Of a stretch of DNA of 64,000 nt, positions 53,164-64,000 are shown piece by piece. The notes under the pieces were generated by a model. The model made no database searches. It was not told the DNA's origin and worked only from the letters and a program-made list of their open reading frames with translations. The stretch is from Plumapathes pennacea. Its lineage: Eukaryota; Cnidaria; Anthozoa; Antipatharia; Myriopathidae. The position numbers and the translations under genes were made by a program. The stretch covers positions 25,524,508-25,588,507 of the forward strand of contig OZ038464.1 in the NCBI GenBank assembly GCA_964036295.1. Reading direction: 5' to 3'. How positions within the stretch are numbered: the first letter of the stretch is position 1; every line of letters starts with the position of its first letter.

Positions 53164-55300
53164 ACACATATACAGAGGGAAAAATAGAACAGATTGGATC
53201 ATTTCTTCTGCTTCTTAACGATCGATGCACATCATATGTACTGTGGTTTTATCCATGCCCAGTGTATTCGTTCCGGGATCAGACCCTTTAGAAACTTCGG
53301 TGACAATGAAAGCAGAGACATATTGCTTATTCAAAGCTCTCATTTCTTTTTGAAGGCGATGGTCCCCAAACAACGGAGAAAAGGACAATGCCGTCAGACT
53401 GAAAAGCGCGCCATTCACAGTCAGTAATGTACTACGCTGGTCAGTGGCCAATTCAATATAGCATTTACAAGTGAATTTTACGAGTTGGACCAATTCTCCT
53501 TCATGTTCGTGTGAAACAAACATGGGATCTGGTGGGCGGGATGGCGATTTTAGTGACTATGAAAGCGATTTCAGCTTTGAAACACTTTAATGCTACAACT
53601 TACGACCAAATGCTGTTGCAGTTGCATGCATTTGAAGCCTGAGTCACACACACACATGCCTTTATTGTGATTGCGATTGTTCAATACTAAATTAACAGAT
53701 CCGCATAAAACCGGATGAAACGTTTTACAGACTTTTATATGCAGATTAAAGATTTTTACGTTTAAGTGGAGCTAGAAAATGGTCCGGCTTGTGAAGTACA
53801 CTTGTACACGTTTATTAAATTGGTCCCAGGAATAACATAAACATCAACAGGTGTTTAGAGTCTGAGTAAAAACCTTGGGGCCTGTTGTGAGTCAGAGTGG
53901 AGTCCAACTGTTGCTCTACAAAGCTGTGGAGACTTGCTTGAGCAACAGCTGTAGACAATCATGCTAAAGTGGTTGATATGAATGATGAAACAGTGACCAA
54001 AAGATCACGCAACACGTGACTGTAATTGAAGCTTTTGTAGCATGACACTTGATCGTGACTTGTTTCAAATTGGATGTCGAGGATTCTTTCGGTGCACTTT
54101 CTAGGAATTTCCAAAAATACAAGAACTACAATGATGCTCATAATTTAATAGGAAAGTAGATCGAATTTTGAATACGGATCTTTTTTCCCCAAAATAATTG
54201 CAGACCTCCATACGATTAGGTGCATTTTTGCGTCACGTGTGAACACCGACAGGTACATTATTATTTTGACGAGACTCTTTGCATTTTGACATAAGTACAA
54301 GCCCATTCACACCAGTAACAAATGCGCTTTTTGTGGTTGTAAATAACAACTTTTTCGTAATTGGCTGCATCCCTGGGGTCGATATAATATGCTTTCACGC
54401 ACCTCCGTTTATAAGCGACAATTCAACCTCAACCAAGGAGTTACAATAGAACCCTATAAAATATCAGTACGATTTTTCTCTCATTCCAACCCTTTTTATC
54501 GACCCATGAAAATACCAGAGAGCTTCAGACAACCTGTCGTGGGGAGTGTCCCCCCCCCCCCCCTCCGTACGTTCGGTGGTTTAGTGGGAACGTTTACATT
54601 TGAGTCCCCGCAACTTGATATTCGCTTTTAGCTCCTCGTCTCCTGAATGAATAAAAGTAACCGTAACTTTTGTCTTCCACTTTCAATCCAGCGTTTTTCC
54701 ATACATACACTGACTTTCATGTATGCGTACGTGCTCTCAAACATGTTTTGATTTTCTCTATTACCCGTTTGTTATTATTGCATCAAAGTAGAGTAAACAG
54801 AGTTCGTATAAAGTGAACCGCCTCTGAAACTCAAACCGGACGCAATAAATAGATGGCCTACAAAAATAGAACTGACTTAAGTAGTGAGCTCATTGTTCAC
54901 ACCTGCAATACATTTTCCCTTCAGTTTCGTTCTAATGTCGGCCATCTGACTCATTACACGTAGGCATACGACGTATAAATCAATTATAATTTTTGATAAA
55001 TGTCCTAAAATACGTTTATAAAACGAGCTAAATAAACCTATAACTGCGTGTGGGTGTCTTTTTGTGTTATTGACTCAAAATCAGTGGACGTGTGGACGTG
55101 TTGAAGGAACGAAGCATACACATGAAGGTATATATAGCCCTGTTGATGCATACTTAAGAAAGTGATGTTTAGGCCTGTCTTTCGAGTTCTTTATGACGGT
55201 TGTAGTCCTTTTTTACCGTGTTTGTGTCGAACTTCCTCTGTCCAACATGCACGCAAAACATGGATTAGCTTAGACTGATTTCCAGGAGAGAAGTTAACGT
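53164..55300. other. Gene-less stretch of about 2.1 kb
   Basis: No protein domain recognised. The final alternative exon of BLOC1S1, if it exists, could lie in the first few hundred bases. A 13-base C tract is at 54550-54562. Confidence 0.4.
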
Positions 55301-55785
55301 GCTAGTTGCTAGTTGCGATTTGCTAGTTGCTAGTCCTTTAACCTGAATACGGTGGCGCAATTCACGAATCGAACATAAACGCCCCGTTGTCACCTCTTTA
55401 ATGGACTTTTGACAGGTGCGACAGACTCTTGAACTGTCTAGTACCAGAGACCTTTTCCCATAAACTAGAAACTACTCAAACTATAAGCTAGAAACTCAGT
55501 TGATCCTAGCCTGCGTAGCAAGCATTAGAGCTGCTGGGACTTTTTCGATTTATGACTGCGCGAGAATTGGGGCGAGCGCAAAAATGTAGTTGAGGGGGGA
55601 GGGGAGAGGAGAAAAAGGAACAATCGAGGATTGTGTACCAGTCCTGTTTATTGACAGCTTAGTTTCTTTGTCTCTTTTACAGTCTAATTCACAATCGCCT
55701 TGTGCAAATTCTTAGATAACACTTAGCTCCCATTACAGATGGACAGTTGCCACCGTTCTACTTAGCTAATATTTTCCATTTGACT

Positions 55786-55849
<64 letters not shown>

Positions 55850-55931
55850 TTATTCATTATTCATTATTATCGCAACTAACAACTAGCAACTAGCAAATCG
55901 CAACTAGCAACTAGCAACTAGCAACTAGCAT
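55301..55931. repeat. Composite element with CTAGTTG-rich inverted ends and internal (TTA)n
   Basis: The left end (55301-55334) reads GCTAGTTGCTAGTTGC then GATTTGCTAGTTGCTAG. The right end (55870-55931) contains its exact inverse, CTAGCAACTAGCAAATCG and so on, extended by extra CAACTAG units. About 530 bp lie between, including a (TTA)n array at 55789-55846. Terminal tandem heptamers facing each other suggest a foldback or MITE with satellite-like subterminal repeats. Confidence 0.75.
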
Positions 55932-58575
55932 GAAACCTTTGCTGGATTTCCAGACGTCTCGAACTGGTTGTCACGCTGGGAAGGAGCGAGCGGGACGAAC
56001 TCAAAACGTCTGAAAACCGGCTAGGTACTAACACCGAGAACGCTAGCTGCTATCAGTATTTAACACCGAGAACTCTCAAAAGCAAACATTGATATAGTTC
56101 TTATCATTATTTTCGAACCAAGTTGTAATCAAATGCGCATTTAATGTACGTGCTGGGGTGGAGTCGCAGGTCGAGACGAATTTGTTTATGACAGTGAAAT
56201 GTAAATGCGATGGTTCAATTTGTTGAGATTGAGTTTTATTATGTTATTGAATATTTAACTATATATAAAGTTCCTTTTATATATACCATGACCCGAAAAT
56301 ATAAAACGTTCATCTAGTTTCAATCTATACGGTACGGGGAAACTGTGCCTATATTATTTGGTCCTTTAGTTTTTTCGTTTTGCCTGGTGTGCTTTTCTTT
56401 ATTTACCTCGCTCATTATTGTGCTTCACAAGTTCAGTCACTAAACAGGCTCCTGGCGCAAAACATAGTTTCATTAACCTGTCAAATACAATTTCTCCTGA
56501 CCCAACAAAGTGTTTGATCAACACTCAACTGCGGAAGACAGGGCCGCAGCCAAAACTGAAACCCTTCGGGCAAACATGACAAAATGTTTGGATCCTCGGA
56601 TTGACTTTCACACAACCGAAAGCGGAAATTCTTTATAAACCAAAAACATTCTATAAATTTGTTATAACATCGAAATGATTGGATGGCGCATGGTGATGTG
56701 CTAGAAGGCCGAGAAATCAACCAAATTAAATCAAAAACGAGGAAACATGGCTCCCGCCAGCACAAATTGCTTAGAATGTTTCTTCGACTGTATAATTTAG
56801 CGAATTGTTCGTAGTTTTTACTTACTGTCCTTACTAATTTGTTTTCTTGAAACGTTTAAATTATCGCTCAGGTCACAACACGACGAGTCTTGAATTTTTG
56901 CTTGTTTTTTGTTGCATGGAAAAACTGCATGCAGTCGACTTTTATTTGCTTGATTGCTAGAGTTGAACTCTCCAAGCGGTTCTCCAAAATACTGCACAAC
57001 TAGAAAAACAGTGCTATGTCCTGCATGGACAGTGCAAATTCTCTTCCAAATTTGTCACAGGAGTCATAAACGGAGTTTACGCTGTTAATGTCATCCCGTC
57101 AACATTTACATAGTATTTGGGACGCAATAGTACAATGGTGTCATTCGGTTTACAAATGGCTCAGTTTTTACACAACTGTTCTTTGCCGCTTCGCACGGTC
57201 GACCGAATAAACCTTGTATGCAAAAGCGGAGCAGGATAGGGCCGAGATGAAGTCAGAAAAAAATGAAAGACACTATTTATTGAAAAGTAGTTTTACCGTC
57301 CGATTCTGTGAAATAATTGTTTCATATCATTCGGTTGTCACTACTGCTTGGTTGGTGCTGCTTCTTTCAGTCTTGTGTTTTCTTGCTTTTCTTTTGCTTT
57401 TCTTTTTCAATTTGGTCTTTTTAATTCCCTTTTCCTTCTTCCTCCTGCTCTTAATTATTTTGTACTTTATTTTTTTTAACACCAATGTGTCAGTAATCTC
57501 AGTTGTAAAATATGATAGTATGAAAATTCATTTATGGTAATTTAAAAGCTTTTAAGCTTTTTTGGCTCAGTGGTAACGACAGACATCTCTAATTTGTAAT
57601 CGGCCCACAAAAGCAATTTTTTTTTTTTTTTTTTACATAACAATGAATCCTACCCAACGCAACTTCAAATTATTGATTCCATAGGATACAAACTTAATTT
57701 ATTTCCTCATTATAAAATACGGCTTTGAATCTGCTGGACCTTGGAGAAATATTAATTTAAAGTCGAGCATTGTTTGATTAAAAGAGTAAAGCATTACTTG
57801 ATAAGAATTTAAAACTTTAAGGTGGCTTCGAAATGTTTCGAGGGGACTAACAATCTAAATAACCTGAGATAAAATATTATTAATGTATAAATCTTTTTAG
57901 ACTTTCACCAAACTTTTTTACCTCCTTTATGTTTCTGACATTTAAAACAAAGTGAATTTAATTTCCTTCATGTTTACATTTCCTATGTGAAATTCTAGTA
58001 TAAGATTTTCCTTGTAATGATTTGAGCTTCTCTCATATGCCCATGACGCAAGTACTTCTAACAATATTTAATTAGAAGACAGTTTTTTCGGCTGATTTGA
58101 ATGCAATACAAAGCAAAAAAGTTGCCAAGCCTACCGAGTAGATTTACAGAAAACTAACCTCCTAAAAATGGTACTCGCTAATTTACAAAATTGTCCTTAA
58201 TTCTAAATGCTAACTATTCACTGACTAATCCTGGGTATTCCTAATTATCATCTACCAAAATCTGATGAATCCATGATCAGCCCACTTCAGCTGTTTGGAC
58301 AAACAACTAAGGCGCTACCGTGTCCTTCATAAACCAGTAAGACTACGCTTTTCAATTTTTAGAAAGCAATTTTGAGATTAGTTGAAGGTCGTTTGAACAG
58401 CGATGTTCACGTTATCTCTAAAGAGTGTTAGATTACAGGGCTGTTACGTCACTAAAGGGAGGAGTATTTGCCATGATTAGTTCCGACTGAACACGTATCA
58501 CTACTTAATCTTCATATTTTTTTAAAATCCACAGAAGCCCATCAGATTCTGGAAGTGTAACGTCGTACTAACCCT
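55932..58575. other. Gene-less stretch upstream of the first GPCR
   Basis: AT-rich, with a T homopolymer at about 57618-57634. No coding exon recognised; the hydrophobic frame at 57214-57540 looks compositional. A tRNA A-box-like TTGGCTCAGTGGTAACGAC at 57560 may be a fragment of a tRNA-derived SINE. Confidence 0.4.
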
Positions 58576-59754
58576 ATGACAAACACAAGCATGAATTTGA
58601 CTATGAACTCATCAGTGACAGCTCCACTGTCGATTCACGAAACGTCTGCACCAAATCCTGAACATAACTCCCTGGCTTTGTCCATCGTGTTAACGTTCGC
58701 AAATGTCGTGGCCATATTGGGTGGAACTGTGGGCAATGTACTAGTGATACTCGTGGTACTGTTGAACCGTTCCATGCACACCAGTACCAACTTTTTCATA
58801 TCGAGTTTGGCGGCGGCCGATCTGATCGTCACTTCTGTTTGTATGCCGTTGTTTTTTGTCTACAACGTGTTGACCTGGCCCGTTTGGCCGTTTGGCCGCA
58901 TTGGCTGTAGAGTCCTCTCTTATTTGGTGCATGTGTCAGTGGCGGTGTCCGCCTTTAGTCTTCTATCCATCTCCTACGACAGGTTTCTGTCAATTTTCTT
59001 CCCGCTCAAACGGCTGGTCACTTTATCAAGAGCAAAGAAAGCTATCGGAGTAATTTGGTTTGCGTCGCCGCTTCTCCTACTTCCATCTTTATTCCACCAC
59101 GAGGTCGTTTGGACTGAGATTGAAGGCAAGACGGCTGTCATGTGTGTGGAGACATGGGAATCAACTCAGGGACTACACACGTACCAGATGGTTCGAGTAT
59201 TGTGCCAATTTGTATTCGTTCTTCAAATAACTGTCCTGTATTGCCTAATCGGAAGAAAGGTCTACAAGAGGAAACCACCAGGCATTCAAACAAACCAGAG
59301 TAGGGCCACAGCGCTTCCAGTTAAACGCAGAATCATCAAAATGCTGTTCCTCGTCGTGCTCATGTTTACATTCTCTTGGCTGCCATACATTATGAACAAA
59401 TTGTTGAATATCTTTCCTCCAGAAGAGGGTTACAAATCTCCCGACGCGTTTGTGTTCGCTGGTAATTTTCTGGCTCTTTTGAACAGCGTTACTAACCCCG
59501 TGGTGTACGCGATTTTTAACAGAAATTTTCGCACAGGTTTCGCTTATGCTGTTCGATGCAAATGCAATTATGACGTAGAAGAAAGAAGGAGGAAGTTTAA
59601 TCTGATGGCAACAAAACCGTTAAAAGACACGAAACTTGACAAGGGTACATGCATTTCAGGCCCAAACGGCTTGCCGCGCCGTTTCGTCGTGGAGCTTGAA
59701 GAAAAGAATCAAGTTCGTTGTGTATCGTTTGCTCGGATTGGTCCGTCGGTTTGA
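58576..59754 (+). CDS. Class A (rhodopsin-like) GPCR, peptide-receptor type, paralogue 1 (392 aa)
   Basis: Intronless seven-transmembrane receptor. The N-terminus has three glycosylation sequons (N3, N7, N11). TM1 has GTVGNVLVILVV (Asn 1.50) and TM2 has LAAADLIVTSV (Asp 2.50). The TM3 start has GCRVLSYL with the disulphide Cys, and its end has SYDRF in place of DRY. TM4 contains VIWFASPLLLLP. Extracellular loop 2 has the partner Cys (VMCVETW). TM5 lacks the usual proline. TM6 carries FSWLPY (CWxP variant). TM7 has NSVTNPVVYAIFN, then a basic helix 8 with CKC, a possible palmitoylation site. Overall it resembles neuropeptide-type receptors (neuropeptide FF, QRFP or orexin receptor-like families). 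The ligand cannot be inferred. Paralogue of the minus-strand receptor at 62129. Confidence 0.93.
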   Translation: MTNTSMNLTMNSSVTAPLSIHETSAPNPEHNSLALSIVLTFANVVAILGGTVGNVLVILVVLLNRSMHTSTNFFISSLAAADLIVTSVCMPLFFVYNVLTWPVWPFGRIGCRVLSYLVHVSVAVSAFSLLSISYDRFLSIFFPLKRLVTLSRAKKAIGVIWFASPLLLLPSLFHHEVVWTEIEGKTAVMCVETWESTQGLHTYQMVRVLCQFVFVLQITVLYCLIGRKVYKRKPPGIQTNQSRATALPVKRRIIKMLFLVVLMFTFSWLPYIMNKLLNIFPPEEGYKSPDAFVFAGNFLALLNSVTNPVVYAIFNRNFRTGFAYAVRCKCNYDVEERRRKFNLMATKPLKDTKLDKGTCISGPNGLPRRFVVELEEKNQVRCVSFARIGPSV

Positions 59755-61080
59755 CGCAGTATCGAGTCATAGTCCGACGTAAAAGTGTCGAACTGTTAGA
59801 TGTGAACTGAGATAAACGTTCTCTGTCTAAATCAAACTTACAAATAAAAATTAAAAAAACTCCTCAGTGTACCCATCGAGAGCTTATGGTCACACTTTCA
59901 GGCTTCATTTGACATTTCGGAAGTTGGGCGCATGTTTTGTGGTTGAAAGTGATTCATGTAACAAACTGAGTGACCGGAAATGCATGTGCTTTACCTTTTC
60001 CTGCCTCGAGGAAAAGTTTCGAACAATGTCTGGCGAAGACGCATTTGTATAATCCAGTTTTATGATCAACATGGCGAAGTTTCGAACGCGACACTTCAAT
60101 TACCATATATAAACCATCCACTATAAATTGAAGTTTGGTAAATTTATCCATTTGTAAATGTTTGCGCATTATAGTTTGTCTTTAATTTCGTTGTTGTCCT
60201 TTTCTTTGGCTAGTCGAAGTTGGATTGAATTTACAAAACTGAAAAGTTTTAAGGCTAAAGTTTGTGATTTAGGTTCTGTTTACCTGCTATATACTTACAC
60301 CACTAATTGAAGACCGGAATACGCGGTCGCTATTGCATAACACAAACTCTATAATTGTCCACCGTCTGATAATTAATTACAAACTCGGTCAATGGATCAT
60401 AAACATCTGGTCAGATATAGCTTCATCAGCCAATGAGCATCCGGAAAGCACAATTGGAAATAAAAAAAGCCCATGAGTCCTTGCGTGCGTCGTACGACAC
60501 ATCGGCCATGTTGGATCGTTACTTTGCTGTTGTATAAGTTTTAATATGAAAATATAAATCACTTTACGCTATTTAAATGTACCAAGGCGGTCGACATTTG
60601 TAGCTAACCGCACATCCAGGCTGCCTATAGTACCTGCTAAAATTTACTAGTTAATGAAAATGATGCGTTTGTCAGAGACAAGCGTAGACTTCAAACAGTC
60701 TGGGGAAAAGAAGGGAATGTGCACTCCACTGCAAGTGCAACTGGTCTCTCTGGTCGACTCATGAATATATGGGAGTTCAGCCATTAAATAAAGGCATCCA
60801 CCCTTGCAAAAATCTCCACCCTCCCCACCCTAAAAGTAGCACCATCCAAGCCCCTTCCCCTGACAGCCTTCTCCAATCCGTTCTGATCTTGTACTTATTC
60901 GTTGCTGTTCTGCTCTGCTTTTGTTCTTGTCCTGTCAGTTTCTATACGTTTTACTTTTTCGTTTCTCTTTCTGCTCTTCATTGTTCTAGTTTGTGCTCGT
61001 TCTTGTTACATTCCTTTTCTTTTCTGTTCTCAGGTTTTTATTCTCGTTGTGTTGTGTTTTATTTTTGTTTTAGGTCTGAT

Positions 61081-61115
<35 letters not shown>

Positions 61116-61599
61116 ATTCTGTTCTACTTTTGCCTCTTCTGCTGGATCAATCCGCCTGCTGTTGTTGTTCGTGTTAGTCTTGAAAGTTACTTGTTTGGGC
61201 AATTTTTGGTTCACATTGTGTGCACTCGTTCTTGCTCTTGTTCTTCACAGTTGTCACCATGTAAACCTTTACTCGTGTTTCCTTTAATTTAGTTTAGTTA
61301 ATTCCCGGCACCTTGCTCTCTAATTATTTTCAGAACGGCAGCTGTGTTGTAATCGTTTTTTAATCACAGTACCAATGTGGTGAGCTATAACCCGCCCAAA
61401 ACACTGCTCGTGGCAACTACACTCAACACATTCAAGCAATACACAAAAGTATTTAATAGTATTTTTGTACAATCACCTTGGACAATCAGGTATACAGTAA
61501 TCTATAGGCAAAAATTCCTTGCTTCTGACGTACTAATCAAACACCATGCCTGTGTCTAAGGTTGTCGGCGGCTGTCTCTATTATTTACAGATGCATGAC
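59755..61599. other. Intergenic stretch between convergent GPCRs
   Basis: AATAAA at about 59841 could end the first receptor's transcript. A (TG)n run occurs at 61085-61112 within a pyrimidine-rich region (60840-61290). Its hydrophobic open frames, including one of 172 codons, are compositional. No gene seen. Confidence 0.5.
61085..61112. repeat. (TG)n microsatellite
   Basis: About 14 TG dinucleotides in a T-rich context. Confidence 0.9.
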
Positions 61600-62128
61600 A
61601 GAACAGTTTACAATTGACTTTGGAATGCAAAGTAATCGCTTGATTGCTTTTGGTTTTTGCGTTTGGTACGCTTTGATGATTGATTCGATATTGGACTAGA
61701 TAGTGTTTTGGTCAATAAGGAGCAATCTGCTCACGCATGCAAGTCACTGAAGGCGCTGTTACACTGCAATTTTCTCAGCAACTTGTCTCGCAACGGTTAA
61801 ATAATTTTCGTTGCAGTTGCGAATGTGGGTGTTATACATGTGCACATGCACTCTTGATCGTGCCAAGGCAAAAATTGCGAGACAAGTTGCTGGAGGGGAG
61901 TTACACTGTGCAAACTAAGGCGTTGCAAGTTGCTGCAACGCGTTGCGAAAAGTAGAACTGAGTTGGCGTTTTCTCTCACTGCTATAATTGGTCTCTCTTC
62001 AAAGTAAAACCACTAATCCCAAATTATACTTTGGCTTCTTGTTGCTTAAAAGTTTTTCTCGAGTCCTCTGTGATTAACGCTGTAAGTACTTTGATTTGGT
62101 TTTTACAAAAGTCAATTAAATTCCGCTC
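61600..62128. repeat. Degraded MITE of the GAGCNGTTT family with a nested second element
   Basis: The left end has GAACAGTTTACAATTGACTT and TAATCGCTTGATTGCTTT. The right end has the inverse AGTACTTTGATTTGGTTTTT, CAAAAGTCAATTAAA and CCGCTC. It contains a nested inverted-repeat element (about 61750-61910) with GCTGTTACACTGCAATTTTC at left and AAAATTGCGAGACAAGTTGC, GAGTTACACTG at right. Its right end coincides with the stop codon of the GPCR at 62129. Confidence 0.6.
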
Positions 62129-63574
62129 TCAGATGTCCTCTTCATAACTTTGATTGACATTGGCTTCCGGCTCTCCCACCCATCCATTCGACAAACTAGT
62201 ACTTGTGCAACTCCTACCAGCGAACTGCTCTTCAAATACCTCTTCTTTTATAGCACATCTGACAATCTCAGTACCAACGTCGACATCCTCGCCATCTTCG
62301 TTTTTGTCTGCAACGCCCGTCAAGTGTTCACCGCCGAAACTGACGCGTCTTCTAGCCAGATCGTTGTTACTGGAGCTACTTGTAACAGTATCAGAGAGGT
62401 CTTGCAGAGGAATGTCGGTGTTTTTGACGAACGATAAACACACTATGGGCTGGGAGTTGTCGTTTTCGTCTCCAGGAAGGACGACGTTTTCGGTAGAAAG
62501 CGAGCTATTTCGGCGCTTGGTACCTTTTCGACCTATACGGCTCTGAGCTCTAGAAAAACTCGATCCGTTCTTCAAACTGACACCGCTTAAAGTCCTTCGG
62601 CGTTCTTCTTTTTCGAAATTGAACTTGCAACGAATGGCGTAACGGAAGCCAATTCGGTAGTTTTGGTTCAGAACTGCGTAAATTACGGGGTTGGCCACAC
62701 TGTTCAGTAGCCCCAGGAAATTCCCAATCACTACAAAGGAATTTGGAATCTCGTACTTCGGTCTTGGAGGGAAAATGTTCAACAGTTTGTTGATCATATA
62801 AGGCAGCCAGCACAATGTGAACATCGCTACCACAAGGAACAACATTCGGATGATTTTTCTTTTAGCGAGCAAAGCTTTGGCCCTGTCCTGTGACGTCTGT
62901 TCCCCGGGTTGTTGCCTCTTGTAGAGACGTGCTCCTATCAAGCAGTACACGACGGATATTAGAAGGAAAAACAGAAAGTAGAACGATATGCGGTACATCT
63001 GGTACCTGTGTAGTTGCTGGATAGTGTCCCAAGACTCCACGCATTTCAGCGCCGTCTCGCCTCCGTTCTTACTGGAAACGACTTCATGGTGGAATAGAGA
63101 CGGAAGCAGAAGTAGAGGCGAGATAACCCAAATCACGCTGATCACTTTCTTGGCTCTGGACAAAGTTACCAACCGTTTGAATGGAAAGAAAATCGACAGA
63201 AATCTGTCGTAGGAGATGGACAGAAGACTAAAGGCGGATGCTATGACTGACACGTGCACCAAATAAGAGAGGATTCTACAACCGGTAAGGCCAAGCGGCC
63301 AAACGGGCCAGGTCAAAACGTTGTAGATAAAAAACGACGGCATACAAACAGAAGTGACGATCAGATCAGCCGCCGCCAAACTCGATATGAAAAAGTTGGT
63401 ACTTGTGTGCATAGAACGGTTGAACAGCACCACGAGTATCACGAAAGAATTGCCTACAGTTCCACCCAATATGGCCACGACATACCCCAGTGTCATGCCA
63501 ACTGTCATCGGCAGGGAATTGCGATAAATGACTGAAGGGTCGGTCGAAAGGTTTGACGAGCTGTTGTTAAACAT
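62129..63574 (-). CDS. Class A (rhodopsin-like) GPCR, peptide-receptor type, paralogue 2 (481 aa)
   Basis: Intronless seven-transmembrane receptor from ATG at 63574. The N-terminus has sequons at N4 and N8. Landmarks are GTVGNSFVILVV (TM1), LAAADLIVTSV (TM2), GCRILSYL and SYDRF (TM3), VIWVISPLLLLP (TM4), ALKCVESW (loop 2), FTLCWLPYMINKLLNIF (TM6, canonical CWxP) and NSVANPVIYAVLN (TM7). It is closely related to the 58576 receptor across the membrane core. It differs by a much longer cytoplasmic tail (~120 extra residues), rich in Ser and acidic residues (RRRVSFGGEHL, DEDGEDVDVG-like stretch), likely a phosphorylation and arrestin region. The stop codon abuts a MITE terminus, so the present C-terminal end may have been set by that insertion. 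Ligand unknown. Confidence 0.93.
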   Translation of the reverse strand: MFNNSSSNLSTDPSVIYRNSLPMTVGMTLGYVVAILGGTVGNSFVILVVLFNRSMHTSTNFFISSLAAADLIVTSVCMPSFFIYNVLTWPVWPLGLTGCRILSYLVHVSVIASAFSLLSISYDRFLSIFFPFKRLVTLSRAKKVISVIWVISPLLLLPSLFHHEVVSSKNGGETALKCVESWDTIQQLHRYQMYRISFYFLFFLLISVVYCLIGARLYKRQQPGEQTSQDRAKALLAKRKIIRMLFLVVAMFTLCWLPYMINKLLNIFPPRPKYEIPNSFVVIGNFLGLLNSVANPVIYAVLNQNYRIGFRYAIRCKFNFEKEERRRTLSGVSLKNGSSFSRAQSRIGRKGTKRRNSSLSTENVVLPGDENDNSQPIVCLSFVKNTDIPLQDLSDTVTSSSSNNDLARRRVSFGGEHLTGVADKNEDGEDVDVGTEIVRCAIKEEVFEEQFAGRSCTSTSLSNGWVGEPEANVNQSYEEDI

Positions 63575-64000
63575 CTTTGGTCGGTAGTCGAATGAGTTGG
63601 ACGGATGAGCAGATGGATGTTCTCTCGCTGATGTGTTGTATCTTATCAGTTTTCACCTGAAAGATTAATGAGCGAGGATTAATTTTTCTCAAGAAAATTA
63701 CTCGGGACGTAAAATATTTCCTGAAAAGATCGTCACCTTTTTCAATGGCAGATGTCCGGCGGAGGTTGGGAGTCAATAAAAAAGCTCTTAAAACCACGAA
63801 AATCTTTAACGGTGTGATAATAGTACAAATACGAGAAAGTCCTCGTCTGAGAGACCTTTTGCTAATTGACTTCAATGTTCACAATATATATTCTCATGAA
63901 AGCGTCCATCTTCAAATAGTGCACTTTAAAGCTCTTAACTTGTAATCTAAATTTACATTTAAATCGAAAACTAACAATTCTTACAAAAGAATATCTACAG
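63575..64000. other. Upstream region of the second GPCR
   Basis: No gene recognised. Presumed 5' UTR and promoter of the minus-strand receptor. A short run of acceptor-like pyrimidines on the minus strand near 63660 could mark a 5'-UTR intron, but this is weak. Confidence 0.35.

Noticed and set aside
57560..57610. tRNA gene near 57560
   Set aside because: Only an A-box-like TGGCTCAGTGG; there is no B-box or cloverleaf downstream.
60769..61287. 172-codon hydrophobic plus-strand open frame
   Set aside because: Arises from a T-rich tract with a (TG)n repeat; the membrane-like look is compositional.

Overview
This is a eukaryotic, metazoan window. Genes have GT-AG introns, coding regions are embedded in AT-rich repeat-laden DNA, and the repeats include LTR retrotransposons, many short inverted-repeat elements (MITE/foldback type) and microsatellites. 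The gene content (single-exon BTB genes in tandem, a pair of lineage-type peptide-receptor-like GPCRs, a SEA-domain mucin, intact BEL/Pao and Ty3/gypsy elements) best fits an anthozoan cnidarian, most likely a stony coral. That organism call is inference. No prokaryotic operon, CRISPR array or rRNA gene was seen.

Layout. 36-2884 (minus) carries two exons of a Ser/Thr-rich mucin-like protein whose SEA domain begins at the left edge; the gene continues outside the window. 2.9-11.4 kb has no recognisable gene but holds several MITEs and a degenerate hammerhead-like inverted repeat. 11.5-17.4 kb is a full-length BEL/Pao retrotransposon (minus strand) with an uninterrupted 1739-codon polyprotein, LTRs that look identical, and a 4-bp target duplication. 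17.4-25.1 kb has no gene call; it contains two fields of decayed tandem repeats (18.8-20.6 kb) and a 400-bp foldback element. 25.2-40.3 kb is a BTB-gene cluster. One diverged BTB gene (25159-25881) is followed by two copies of a ~3.9-kb segment (27894-36261 and 36419-40314). Each copy carries a BTB gene on the plus strand and an unrecognised 231-aa coiled-coil gene on the minus strand. Copy 1 has been enlarged by a Ty3/gypsy element (28399-32891) and a hairpin element. Copy 2 carries a tRNA-Ser-like SINE or pseudo-tRNA. In each case the other copy shows the unoccupied site, so these insertions can be ordered after the duplication.

41.8-50.4 kb (minus) is a complete 13-exon gene for GPR155/LYCHOS, the lysosomal PIN-transporter/GPCR-like/DEP protein. 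I reconstruct 860 codons, close to the vertebrate length, with compatible splice phases throughout. Its introns are packed with at least eight inverted-repeat elements. About 500 bp away, head-to-head on the plus strand, is BLOC1S1 (five exons, 50882-52879), a subunit of BLOC-1/BORC. Two lysosome-related genes therefore appear to share one bidirectional promoter, which contains a diverged internal duplication with CCAAT and YY1-like motifs.

53-58.5 kb has no recognisable gene, but holds a composite element with CTAGTTG-rich inverted ends around a TTA microsatellite. 58.6-63.6 kb contains two paralogous intronless class A GPCRs in convergent (tail-to-tail) orientation, separated by noncoding DNA and a degraded MITE that ends at the stop codon of the second receptor.

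The candidates most worth a second look are the duplicated BTB/coiled-coil unit with its readable insertion history, the LYCHOS-BLOC1S1 bidirectional pair, the hammerhead-like repeat, and the young gypsy copy with a frame break.
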